Shown one piece after another: positions 1 through 5,701 of a stretch of DNA of 6,636 nucleotides (its first letter is position 1; each line of letters begins with the position of its first letter). Source of the stretch: Croceicoccus sp. (GTDB lineage Bacteria; Pseudomonadota; Alphaproteobacteria; Sphingomonadales; Sphingomonadaceae); assembly GCA_029936705.1 (NCBI GenBank), contig JAPYSD010000205.1:1-6636 (forward strand), given 5' to 3'. Position numbers and translations under genes: made by a program. The notes under the pieces are model-generated. The model searched no databases. It saw only the letters and a program-made list of their open reading frames with translations, and was not told the origin of the DNA.

Positions 1-19
1 GGGGTAAAGCGGCGCGGAC

Positions 20-538
20 ATGTCGATCCTCGCCAAGATAGCAATCACGCTTGCCGCCTGCGCCGCGATGGAAGGCGTCGCCTGGGCCAGCCACAAGTAC
101 ATCATGCACGGCTGGGGCTGGGGCTGGCACCGCGACCACCACGAACGCCACGACAATTTCCTCGAAAAGAACGACCTCTACGCCGTGGTCGGCGCGGTTA
201 TGAGCATTTCTATGTTCGCCATCGGCAGCCCGCTGGTGTTGGGTGCGTCCGCGTGGGAGCCTGCCACCTGGATCGGCGTCGGCATCCTGCTCTACGGCAT
301 CATCTACACGCTGGTGCACGACGGCCTCGTCCACCAGCGCTGGTTCCGCTACGTCCCGCGCGGCGGTTACCTCAAGCGGCTGGTCCAGGCGCATCACCTC
401 CACCACGCCACGCAATCGAAGGAAGGCGGCGTCAGCTTCGGCTTCGTGATCGCCCGCAGCCCGGCTGCACTGAAACGCGACCTGAAATCCCAGCGCGAGG
501 CGGGCCGGGCGGTCCTGCGCGAGGGCGCGGGGGTCTAG
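20..538 (+). CDS. crtZ: Beta-carotene hydroxylase (CrtZ type)
   Basis: Membrane-bound non-haem di-iron hydroxylase of the fatty acid hydroxylase superfamily. CrtZ enzymes add 3-hydroxyl groups to the beta-ionone rings of beta-carotene, giving cryptoxanthin and zeaxanthin. The 172-residue protein has the usual family length. All four histidine clusters are visible: HKYIMH (25-30), HRDHH (37-41, with H44), HDGLVH (100-105) and HHLHH (125-129). These ligands bind the two irons. Hydrophobic segments at about 3-22, 53-75 and 80-98 fit an inner-membrane protein. The ATG at 20 is chosen because the first membrane segment follows directly; no strong Shine-Dalgarno is seen in the 19 bases before it. 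A TAA at 5-7 could end an upstream gene, but too little is shown to tell. It converges with the LRR gene, leaving 15 bases between stops. CrtZ is preferred to other superfamily members because of the HGWGWGWH stretch. Confidence 0.95.
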   Translation: MSILAKIAITLAACAAMEGVAWASHKYIMHGWGWGWHRDHHERHDNFLEKNDLYAVVGAVMSISMFAIGSPLVLGASAWEPATWIGVGILLYGIIYTLVHDGLVHQRWFRYVPRGGYLKRLVQAHHLHHATQSKEGGVSFGFVIARSPAALKRDLKSQREAGRAVLREGAGV

Positions 539-553
539 CCAGCGCTCCGGCCC

Positions 554-1219
554 TTACCGCCGCCACTTGCGGCCCGGCCAGTGTTCGGGCGAAAACCAGT
601 CGCACGCCATGTCCGGACGCGCATCGGCCAGCGCCATGAAACCCTCGAAGGTGGACACCGACTTCGCGCAGCGCAGCCGCCTCAGCTTTCGGCAATTGAT
701 CAGCGGCGACAGATCCTTGTCCTGCACCGACACGTTCGTCAGCGTCAGCTCCTCGAAATCGAAGCCGTCCAGCGGGTCCAGGCTCTCGATCTTCTGGGCC
801 GTGTTGATCGAACCGTCTATGCCCAGCGCGGTCAGCCGCTCGCGCAGCGGCCGTATCCAGCGCAGGTCGGCCATGTGCTTGGCATTCTCGACATCGAGAT
901 GGGTGAGGCTGCGAACACCGGTTATCGGCGTGAAATCGGTGACGTTGCGCGGCGAATCGATCCGCAGCTTCCACAATCTGCGCAAATCCGGCAGCCCGGC
1001 AAGCGAAGCCGCCGTCACCGGCCATTCCAGCGTCAGCTGCTCCAGCGCCTTCAGCTCGCAGATCTCGTCGAGGAAGTCCTGGTCGACCGCGCTCGCTGTC
1101 AGGATGCGCAGCTTCTGCCGGGTCGAGATGCCGCGGAACGAGGTCTTCTGGCGGTGATGCACGCCGATGTCCGCATCGGGCCCGATGCCAAGCGCCGCGC
1201 TGAACTCGTCCTCCTCCAT
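554..1219 (-). CDS. Leucine-rich-repeat protein of unknown function
   Basis: A 221-residue protein with irregular leucine-rich repeats and no domain I can name beyond that. Repeat-like units with a LxxLxxLxL beat appear at about 57-64 (LKALEQLTL), 76-87 (LPDLRRLWKLRI), 102-110 (VRSLTHLDV), 125-134, 147-160 (ending FEELTL) and 173-183. The tail is short, aromatic and basic, with W208, W214 and W219. No signal peptide or membrane segment is seen, so it is probably cytoplasmic. LRR folds usually bind proteins, but no partner can be inferred. The ATG at 1219 lies 10 bases after the chorismate mutase stop, so the two genes are probably co-transcribed. No other in-frame Met occurs until residue 117. 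An overlapping plus-strand open frame is rejected because its protein is low in complexity and resembles nothing. The coding call is fairly secure; the function is unknown. Confidence 0.8.
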   Translation of the reverse strand: MEEDEFSAALGIGPDADIGVHHRQKTSFRGISTRQKLRILTASAVDQDFLDEICELKALEQLTLEWPVTAASLAGLPDLRRLWKLRIDSPRNVTDFTPITGVRSLTHLDVENAKHMADLRWIRPLRERLTALGIDGSINTAQKIESLDPLDGFDFEELTLTNVSVQDKDLSPLINCRKLRRLRCAKSVSTFEGFMALADARPDMACDWFSPEHWPGRKWRR

Positions 1220-1229
1220 GCGGATGCCG

Positions 1230-1547
1230 TCAGTCCTGGCGCGCCGCCGCCCGTTCGTGGTGGCGGATCACCTCGTCGATGACGAAGCGCAGGAACTTTT
1301 CCGAGAATTCGGGGTCCAGGTCGGCGTCGATCGCCAGCGACCGCAGCCGTTCGATCTGGCGCTGCTCGCGGCCCGGATCGGCGGGGGGCAGCGCGGCGCG
1401 GGCCTTGTATTCGCCCACCGCCTGCGTGATGCGGAACCGTTCGGCCAGCATGTGGATCAGCGCGGCATCGATATTGTCGATGCTCTTGCGAAAGGCGGCC
1501 AGCACCGCGTCGGGCGCGGTTTCGTCCTTGGGGCGTTCGTCGGTCAT
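1230..1547 (-). CDS. Chorismate mutase, AroQ class (monofunctional)
   Basis: Rearranges chorismate to prephenate, the first committed step toward phenylalanine and tyrosine, in the cytosol. The 105-residue all-helical protein aligns without gaps, at an offset of +9, to the E. coli P-protein mutase domain as I recall it. R20, R37, K48, D57, R60 and E61 match E. coli R11, R28, K39, D48, R51 and E52, which line the active site. The E. coli Q88 position appears to be H97, within IRHHE near the C-terminus. No prephenate dehydratase or dehydrogenase domain is attached. The related isochorismate pyruvate lyase (PchB) is possible but no siderophore gene is nearby. It is divergent from the polyprenyl synthase gene and leads a probable two-gene unit with the LRR gene. 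The ATG at 1547 has a weak AGGG about 8 bases upstream. Confidence 0.93.
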   Translation of the reverse strand: MTDERPKDETAPDAVLAAFRKSIDNIDAALIHMLAERFRITQAVGEYKARAALPPADPGREQRQIERLRSLAIDADLDPEFSEKFLRFVIDEVIRHHERAAARQD

Positions 1548-1557
1548 GATGCGCGCC

Positions 1558-1585
1558 CTATAATGCGACCGGGCGTTCGCGCAAA
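1558..1585 (-). promoter_or_regulatory. Possible promoter of the chorismate mutase gene
   Basis: Reading the minus strand, TTTGCG (1585-1580) and TTATAG (1563-1558) are separated by 16 bases. They match CTTGAC and CTATAT, the alphaproteobacterial housekeeping pattern, at 3 of 6 and 4 of 6 positions. Transcription would begin only a few bases before the ATG at 1547, giving a nearly leaderless message. The same AT-rich patch reads TATAAT (1559-1564) on the plus strand and could instead act as a -10 for the polyprenyl synthase gene, but no good -35 lies in front of it there. Confidence 0.35.
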
Positions 1586-1595
1586 TTCTTTGCGC
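1579..1595. repeat. Inverted repeat in the divergent spacer, candidate operator
   Basis: A perfect 7-bp inverted repeat, GCGCAAA and TTTGCGC, separated by TTC. The right arm also lies in an 8-bp palindrome, TTGCGCAA (1590-1597), and a near copy TTCGCGCAA sits at 1576-1584. It lies between divergent start codons and overlaps the putative -35 of the chorismate mutase promoter, as a repressor site would. It could also be chance in GC-rich DNA. I recognise no regulator for this motif. Confidence 0.4.
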
Positions 1596-1683
1596 AATTG
1601 GGGCGCACGGCGCAGCATTCGCAACGCGGCGGGCGGCAACTTGGTGCTTGCCATCGGCCCCCCCGGGACACTAGGGAGGCCGG

Positions 1684-2694
1684 GTGACTGCGACTGTCCA
1701 TACCCTCCCGCGAAGCGACGCTTCCCTCGCGCCCATCCTCGCCCTGACCGCCGATGGGATGAACCATGTCAATGCGATCATCCTTGATCGCATGCAGTCG
1801 AAAATCCCGCTTATCCCGGCACTTGCAGGGCATTTGATCGCGGGCGGGGGCAAGCGGATGCGCCCGATGCTGACGCTCGCCAGCGCGGCGCTGCTGGAAT
1901 ACGAAGGCGCCCGCCACTACAAGCTGGCCGCGGTGGTGGAGTTCATCCACACCGCCACGCTGCTGCACGACGACGTGGTCGACGGATCGGACATGCGCCG
2001 CGGCAAGCAGGCCGCCAATGTCGTGTTCGGCAATCCCGCCGCGGTGCTGGTCGGCGACTTCCTGTTCTCGCGCAGTTTCGAACTGATGACAGAGGACGGC
2101 AGCCTGCGCGTGCTGAAAATCCTGTCGGGCGCCAGCGCGATCATCGCCGAGGGAGAGGTCGACCAACTGACCGCCCAGCGGCAATTGGAGACGAGCGAGG
2201 AACGCTACCTCCAGATCGTGGGGGCCAAGACCGCCGCGCTGTTCGCCGCCGCCTGCCGCATCGCCGCCGTGGTCGCCGAACGCGATGCCGAGACGGAGCA
2301 GGCGCTGGACGATTATGGCCGTAACCTCGGCATCGCGTTCCAGCTGGTCGACGACGCGATCGATTACGATTCCGAAGTCGCCGAGAGCGGCAAGGATAAG
2401 GGCGACGATTTCCGCGACGGCAAGATGACGCTGCCCGTGATCCTCGCCTATGCCCGCGGGTCCGAGGACGAGCGCGCGTTCTGGCGCGAGGCGATGAGCG
2501 GCAAGCGCACCTCCGACGACGACCTTGCCCACGCGATCTCGCTGATCGCGAAGCACGACGCGGTGAACGACACGCGCGAACGTGCCCGGCACTTCGCCAA
2601 CCGCGCGATAGACGCGATCTCGGGCTTTCCCGCCAATCCCGCCCGCGCCGCCATGATCGAGGCGGTGCAATTCGCGGTGGCGCGCCGCTTCTGA
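1684..2694 (+). CDS. ispB: Long-chain polyprenyl diphosphate synthase (octaprenyl/decaprenyl type)
   Basis: Trans-isoprenyl diphosphate synthase that extends an allylic diphosphate with isopentenyl diphosphate to make the side chain of ubiquinone, in the cytosol. The 336-residue protein shows the family signatures in order: GGGKRMRP (54-61, substrate diphosphate binding), the first aspartate-rich motif in LLHDDVVD (D96, D97, D100), GAKTA (180-184), the second motif in FQLVDDAID (D223, D224, D227) and KGDDFRDGK (239-247). The residue five positions before the first motif is the small A91, typical of long-chain enzymes. Sphingomonads usually carry ubiquinone-10, so decaprenyl is the likely product, but chain length cannot be read from sequence alone. 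The start is GTG at 1684, with GGGAGG at 1674-1679, four bases upstream. hrpB follows 19 bases after the stop, suggesting one transcript. Confidence 0.95.
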   Translation: MTATVHTLPRSDASLAPILALTADGMNHVNAIILDRMQSKIPLIPALAGHLIAGGGKRMRPMLTLASAALLEYEGARHYKLAAVVEFIHTATLLHDDVVDGSDMRRGKQAANVVFGNPAAVLVGDFLFSRSFELMTEDGSLRVLKILSGASAIIAEGEVDQLTAQRQLETSEERYLQIVGAKTAALFAAACRIAAVVAERDAETEQALDDYGRNLGIAFQLVDDAIDYDSEVAESGKDKGDDFRDGKMTLPVILAYARGSEDERAFWREAMSGKRTSDDDLAHAISLIAKHDAVNDTRERARHFANRAIDAISGFPANPARAAMIEAVQFAVARRF

Positions 2695-2713
2695 TCCTTT
2701 TAGGCGGGCGCGG

Positions 2714-5164
2714 ATGAGCTTGCCCGTTCAGCATATCCTGCCCGACCTGCTGGCCGCGCTGCGCCGTGCGCCCAATGCAGTGCTGGTCGCGCCGCCCGGC
2801 GCGGGCAAGACAACCGCCGTTCCCCCCGCTCTGATCGACCAGCCGTGGTGTTCGGGGCAGGTCTGGGTCCTGTCCCCCCGCCGCGTCGCCGCGCGCGCCG
2901 CCGCCGAACGCATGGCGCAGATGCTCGGGCAGAAGCCGGGCGAGACCATCGGCTATCGCACCCGCATGGACAGCCGCGTCGGCGCGAACACGCGCGTGGT
3001 GGTGATGACCGAGGCGATCTTCGTGAATGCCATCGCGCAGGACCCCGAACTCGGTGGCGTTTCCGCCGTGCTGTTCGACGAGGCGCACGAGCGGCATCTC
3101 GATTCCGATCTCGGCCTCGCGCTGGCGCTGCAGACGCAGGAAGTGCTGCGCGAGGACCTGCGCCTGCTGGTGATGAGCGCGACCATCGACGGCGCGCGTT
3201 TCGCCGCTCTGATGGGCGGCGACGCCCCGGTGCTGGAAAGCGCGGGCAAGGCATGGCCGCTGGACATCCGCTGGCTGGGCAGCGACCCCGCCCGCTGGAT
3301 CGAGGACCGCGTGACCAGCGCGGTCCTGACGGCATGGCGCGAGACGGCCGGCGAATCCGGGGGCGACCTGCTGGCCTTCCTGCCCGGCGTGGGCGAGATT
3401 GAGCGCGTGCGCGAACGGCTGGAGGAGCGGCTGAAGGATACGCCGATCCTGCCGCTGCACGGCCAGTGCGAACCCGCCGTCCAGCGCGAGGCGATCCGCA
3501 GGGACGCGCTGGGCCGCCGCCGCATCGTGCTCGCCACCGCGATCGCCGAAACGTCGCTGACGCTGGACGGCGTATCGGTAGTGGTCGATTCGGGCCTGTC
3601 GCGCCATGCGACCTTCGACGTGGCGGCAGGCACCAGCCACCTCGTTACACGCCAGTCCAGCCGCGCCGCGTCGGATCAGCGCGCAGGCCGCGCCGCGCGC
3701 CAGCAGCCGGGCACCGCCTATCGCCTGTGGGAGGAAGCCGCGCATCCGGGCCGCCCCGCCTATGACCCGCCCGAGATCACTACCGCCGACCTCGCCCCGC
3801 TGGTGCTGACCCTCGCGCGTATCGGAGAGCATGATCCCGCCTCGCTGCGCTGGCTCGACGAACCGCCCGCGCCCTCGGTGTCGGGTGCGCGCGAACGGCT
3901 GCAGGCGCTGGGCGCGCTGGACAGCGAAAACCGCGTCACCCCGTTCGGCGAGGCGCTTGCCAGCCTGCCGATGGACCCGGTGCACGGCGCGCTGGTCCTC
4001 CACGGTGCGCGGGCGGGGGAGGGCGAAGCGGCGGCGCGGCTGGCGCTGCTGCTGCAGGAACGCGCCTTGGGCGGGCGGGGAGAGGACCTGCACCAGCGGC
4101 TGATGCGCTGGGACGGGCAGTCCGGCGGCAAGCCGGGCCAAGCGCGCAAGCTGGCCGCAGGCTGGGCGAAACGCGCTGCCGATCTCGTTACTCGCGACGC
4201 GCAGGCCCCCGGCGGGCATCCCGGCATGCACCTCGCACTCGCCATGCCTGGCCATGTCGCGCGCCGCCGCGATGCCAGCGGCGAAAACTGGATCAGCGCG
4301 GGCGGGCGCGGCTTCATCCTCGACCCCGCATCGCCGCTGGCGCGCAGCGAGTGGCTGGCGATCGGCGACGCGCAGGGGCAGGCCAAAGGCGCCCGCATCA
4401 CCGCCGCATGGCCGCTTGAGGAAGCCGAGGTCGAACAGGCGCTCGGCCACCGGATCGAACGCCGCCACCTGCTGCGCTGGAACGCCGCCGAACAGCGGGT
4501 CGAGGCGCGGCAGGAACGCAGGCTGGGCGCGATCACGCTGGCGACCGGTCCCGATCCCGATCCCGACGCGGAAGCGATTGTGGACCTCCTTGTGGAAAAG
4601 CTGTTGGCCGATCCGGCAAAACACCTGCCCGCCGCGCTGCTCGCCCGCGCGCGCCACGCGGGGATCGAGGCATTCGCGCCCGCCGCGCTGGCGGACAGCG
4701 CCGATCTGTGGGCGCGCCCGCTGCTGGCCGGAAAGCGCGAGCTGAAACTGCCCAGGGGCGCGCTGACCGACGCGCTGCTGAACCTGCTCGACTGGGACCA
4801 GCGGCAGGCGCTCGACCGGTTGGCGCCGCGCGAATTCGTGACGCCTGCCGGCACGCATCACCCCATCGACTACGAAAGTGACGGCGCCCCGCAGGTCGAA
4901 GTGCGGGTGCAGGCGCTGTTCGGGCTGGACCGGCACCCGATGATCGGCACGGATGGACATGGGGCGCCGCTCCTCCTCCACCTGACCAGCCCCGCGGGCC
5001 GCCCGATCCAGGCCACGCGCGACCTGCCCGGTTTCTGGCGCGGCAGCTGGGCCGATGTCGCCAAAGACATGAAGGGCCGCTATCCCAAGCACCGCTGGCC
5101 CGACCGCCCGTGGGAGGAAGCCCCCAGCCTGAAAACGAAGAATGCGTTCGAGCGGGGACGCTGA
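2714..5164 (+). CDS. hrpB: ATP-dependent helicase HrpB (DEAH box)
   Basis: Superfamily 2 DEAH-box helicase; the bacterial HrpB family has no firmly settled RNA or DNA substrate. The length, 816 residues, is normal. Motifs in order: I APPGAGKTT (26-34, K32), Ia LSPRR (53-57), Ib MTEAIF (98-103), II DEAHERH (122-128), III SAT (155-157), IV LLAFLPGVGEI (219-229), V ATAIAETSLT (274-283) and VI QRAGRAAR (322-329). Motif VI has A328 where the classical QRxGRxGR has glycine. The final arginine R329 is kept. The C-terminal HrpB-specific region is complete, with LTSPAGRPIQ (757-766), DLPGFWRGSW (770-779) and GRYPKH (788-793). The ATG at 2714 has only a weak upstream AGGCGG. It lies 19 bases after the polyprenyl synthase stop, so translation probably continues from that transcript. 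No frameshift or truncation is seen. Confidence 0.96.
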   Translation: MSLPVQHILPDLLAALRRAPNAVLVAPPGAGKTTAVPPALIDQPWCSGQVWVLSPRRVAARAAAERMAQMLGQKPGETIGYRTRMDSRVGANTRVVVMTEAIFVNAIAQDPELGGVSAVLFDEAHERHLDSDLGLALALQTQEVLREDLRLLVMSATIDGARFAALMGGDAPVLESAGKAWPLDIRWLGSDPARWIEDRVTSAVLTAWRETAGESGGDLLAFLPGVGEIERVRERLEERLKDTPILPLHGQCEPAVQREAIRRDALGRRRIVLATAIAETSLTLDGVSVVVDSGLSRHATFDVAAGTSHLVTRQSSRAASDQRAGRAARQQPGTAYRLWEEAAHPGRPAYDPPEITTADLAPLVLTLARIGEHDPASLRWLDEPPAPSVSGARERLQALGALDSENRVTPFGEALASLPMDPVHGALVLHGARAGEGEAAARLALLLQERALGGRGEDLHQRLMRWDGQSGGKPGQARKLAAGWAKRAADLVTRDAQAPGGHPGMHLALAMPGHVARRRDASGENWISAGGRGFILDPASPLARSEWLAIGDAQGQAKGARITAAWPLEEAEVEQALGHRIERRHLLRWNAAEQRVEARQERRLGAITLATGPDPDPDAEAIVDLLVEKLLADPAKHLPAALLARARHAGIEAFAPAALADSADLWARPLLAGKRELKLPRGALTDALLNLLDWDQRQALDRLAPREFVTPAGTHHPIDYESDGAPQVEVRVQALFGLDRHPMIGTDGHGAPLLLHLTSPAGRPIQATRDLPGFWRGSWADVAKDMKGRYPKHRWPDRPWEEAPSLKTKNAFERGR

Positions 5165-5187
5165 TCGGTGCGATCCCGCTTGATTTT
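5151..5187 (+). terminator. Weak terminator-like hairpin at the hrpB stop
   Basis: GATCG (5163-5167) and CGATC (5171-5175) pair around a three-base loop, and AGCGG (5151-5155) pairs with CCGCT (5176-5180) outside a seven-base bulge. TGATTTT follows, a short U tract (5184-5187). The structure covers the hrpB stop codon. The bulge and short tract make intrinsic termination uncertain. Confidence 0.3.
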
Positions 5188-5214
5188 CGCGTCCGCTTGA
5201 GCCAACGAAACGCC

Positions 5215-5493
5215 ATGCCAGCACGTATCTACCAGCGTCCCAAGAACGCCATGCAATCGGGCAAGGCCCGCACATCCGACTGGGTGCTCGATTTCGTGCC
5301 GGCAGAGGCGAAGCGCCCCGATCCGCTGATGGGCTGGGCCGGGTCGGGCGACACGCAGCAGCAGGTCCAGCTGTCGTTCCCCGACAAGGATGCCGCGGTC
5401 GCCTATGCCGAGAAATACGGGATCGAGGCGCATGTGATCGCCACCCCGCCCAAGCGGCTGAAGATCCAGGCCTACGCCGACAATTTCCGCTAG
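5215..5493 (+). CDS. NDUFS4-like (ETC complex I) accessory subunit
   Basis: A 92-residue homologue of the mitochondrial complex I accessory subunit NDUFS4 (18 kDa), of the ETC complex I subunit conserved-region family found in alphaproteobacteria. In mitochondria this subunit sits on the peripheral arm near the NADH-oxidising module and stabilises it; the same place is inferred here. The family pattern is clear: ARIYQRPKNAMQSGKA (3-18), W23, PDPLMGWAGSGD (35-46), a QVQLSF strand (50-55), AVAYAEKYGI (61-70) and the end YADNFR (87-92). The ATG at 5215 is chosen because the conserved region begins at residue 3. An upstream in-frame ATG at 5110 would lie inside hrpB and add 35 residues unlike the family. 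The Shine-Dalgarno is weak. No other nuo gene is in the window. Confidence 0.93.
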   Translation: MPARIYQRPKNAMQSGKARTSDWVLDFVPAEAKRPDPLMGWAGSGDTQQQVQLSFPDKDAAVAYAEKYGIEAHVIATPPKRLKIQAYADNFR

Positions 5494-5508
5494 GGTCCGC
5501 CGGGGGTA

Positions 5509-5546
5509 GGGGGCGCTGCGGGGAGCCGCGCAAGCACCCCCTTGCT
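5509..5546 (+). terminator. Possible GC-rich terminator after the complex I-type gene
   Basis: GGGGG (5509-5513) can pair with CCCCC (5537-5541), and UGCGG (5517-5521) with CCGCG (5526-5530), around a GGAG loop with an internal loop between the stems. TTGCTT follows rather than a clean U run, so intrinsic termination is doubtful. The same bases form the -35 of the ffs promoter. Confidence 0.3.
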
Positions 5547-5569
5547 TTCCGCGCCGCGCCCCGCCATAT
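5541..5569 (+). promoter_or_regulatory. Promoter of the SRP RNA gene
   Basis: CTTGCT (5541-5546) and CCATAT (5564-5569) lie exactly 17 bases apart. They match the alphaproteobacterial housekeeping pattern CTTGAC-N17-CTATAT at 4 of 6 and 5 of 6 positions. Initiation about seven to nine bases after the -10 falls at 5576-5578, where the closing stem of the SRP RNA begins. This independent agreement makes the call better than a bare motif match. Confidence 0.7.
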
Positions 5570-5577
5570 GCCGGGCC

Positions 5578-5669
5578 GGGAGTCGGGCGGACGTTCGCGT
5601 TCGCCAACCTGGTCAGGTCCGGAAGGAAGCAGCCACAACGGATTGCTGCGGGTCGCTCGGCTCCTTTTT
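5578..5669 (+). ncRNA. ffs: Signal recognition particle RNA, small bacterial type (4.5S)
   Basis: RNA core of the signal recognition particle. It binds Ffh and, with FtsY, directs ribosomes making membrane proteins to the Sec translocon. The hallmark apical domain is intact: the conserved stretch at 5611-5634 has GGTCAGGTCC, the GGAA tetraloop (5621-5624) closed by CC and GG, then GGAAGCAGCC with the Ffh-binding symmetric and asymmetric loops. A terminal helix of about 12 pairs joins 5579-5590 to 5653-5664, including GGAG with CTCC and several G-U pairs. TTTTT (5665-5669) follows at once, so the closing stem can double as an intrinsic terminator. The length, near 92 bases, suits a small SRP RNA without an Alu domain. 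Ends are estimated from the pairing and the promoter and may be off by a few bases. Confidence 0.95.
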
Positions 5670-5701
5670 CCCACCCAGCTTGTCGGCAGGACATAGACGC
5701 C

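Noticed and set aside
554..573. A GCCGC / GCGGC hairpin near the convergent ends of crtZ and the LRR gene as a two-way terminator.
   Set aside because: The stem is only 5 bp, lies inside the LRR coding end, and has no U tract on either side.
581..1282. A plus-strand open frame of 233 codons opposite the LRR and chorismate mutase genes.
   Set aside because: The product is rich in Arg and Gln without motifs, whereas the minus strand gives regular leucine repeats and a recognisable mutase.
1575..1588. A LexA-like box: GTTC followed by ATTC in the divergent spacer.
   Set aside because: The alphaproteobacterial site needs GTTC-N7-GTTC; here the gap is six and the second half differs, and neither neighbour is a DNA damage gene.
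1558..2670. A minus-strand open frame of 370 codons opposite the polyprenyl synthase gene.
   Set aside because: The sense strand has every polyprenyl synthase motif; the antisense product resembles no family and is a codon-bias shadow.
5110..5214. A longer start for the complex I-type subunit, adding 35 residues.
   Set aside because: The extension overlaps the hrpB coding end by 55 bases and is unlike the family, whose conserved region begins right after the ATG at 5215.
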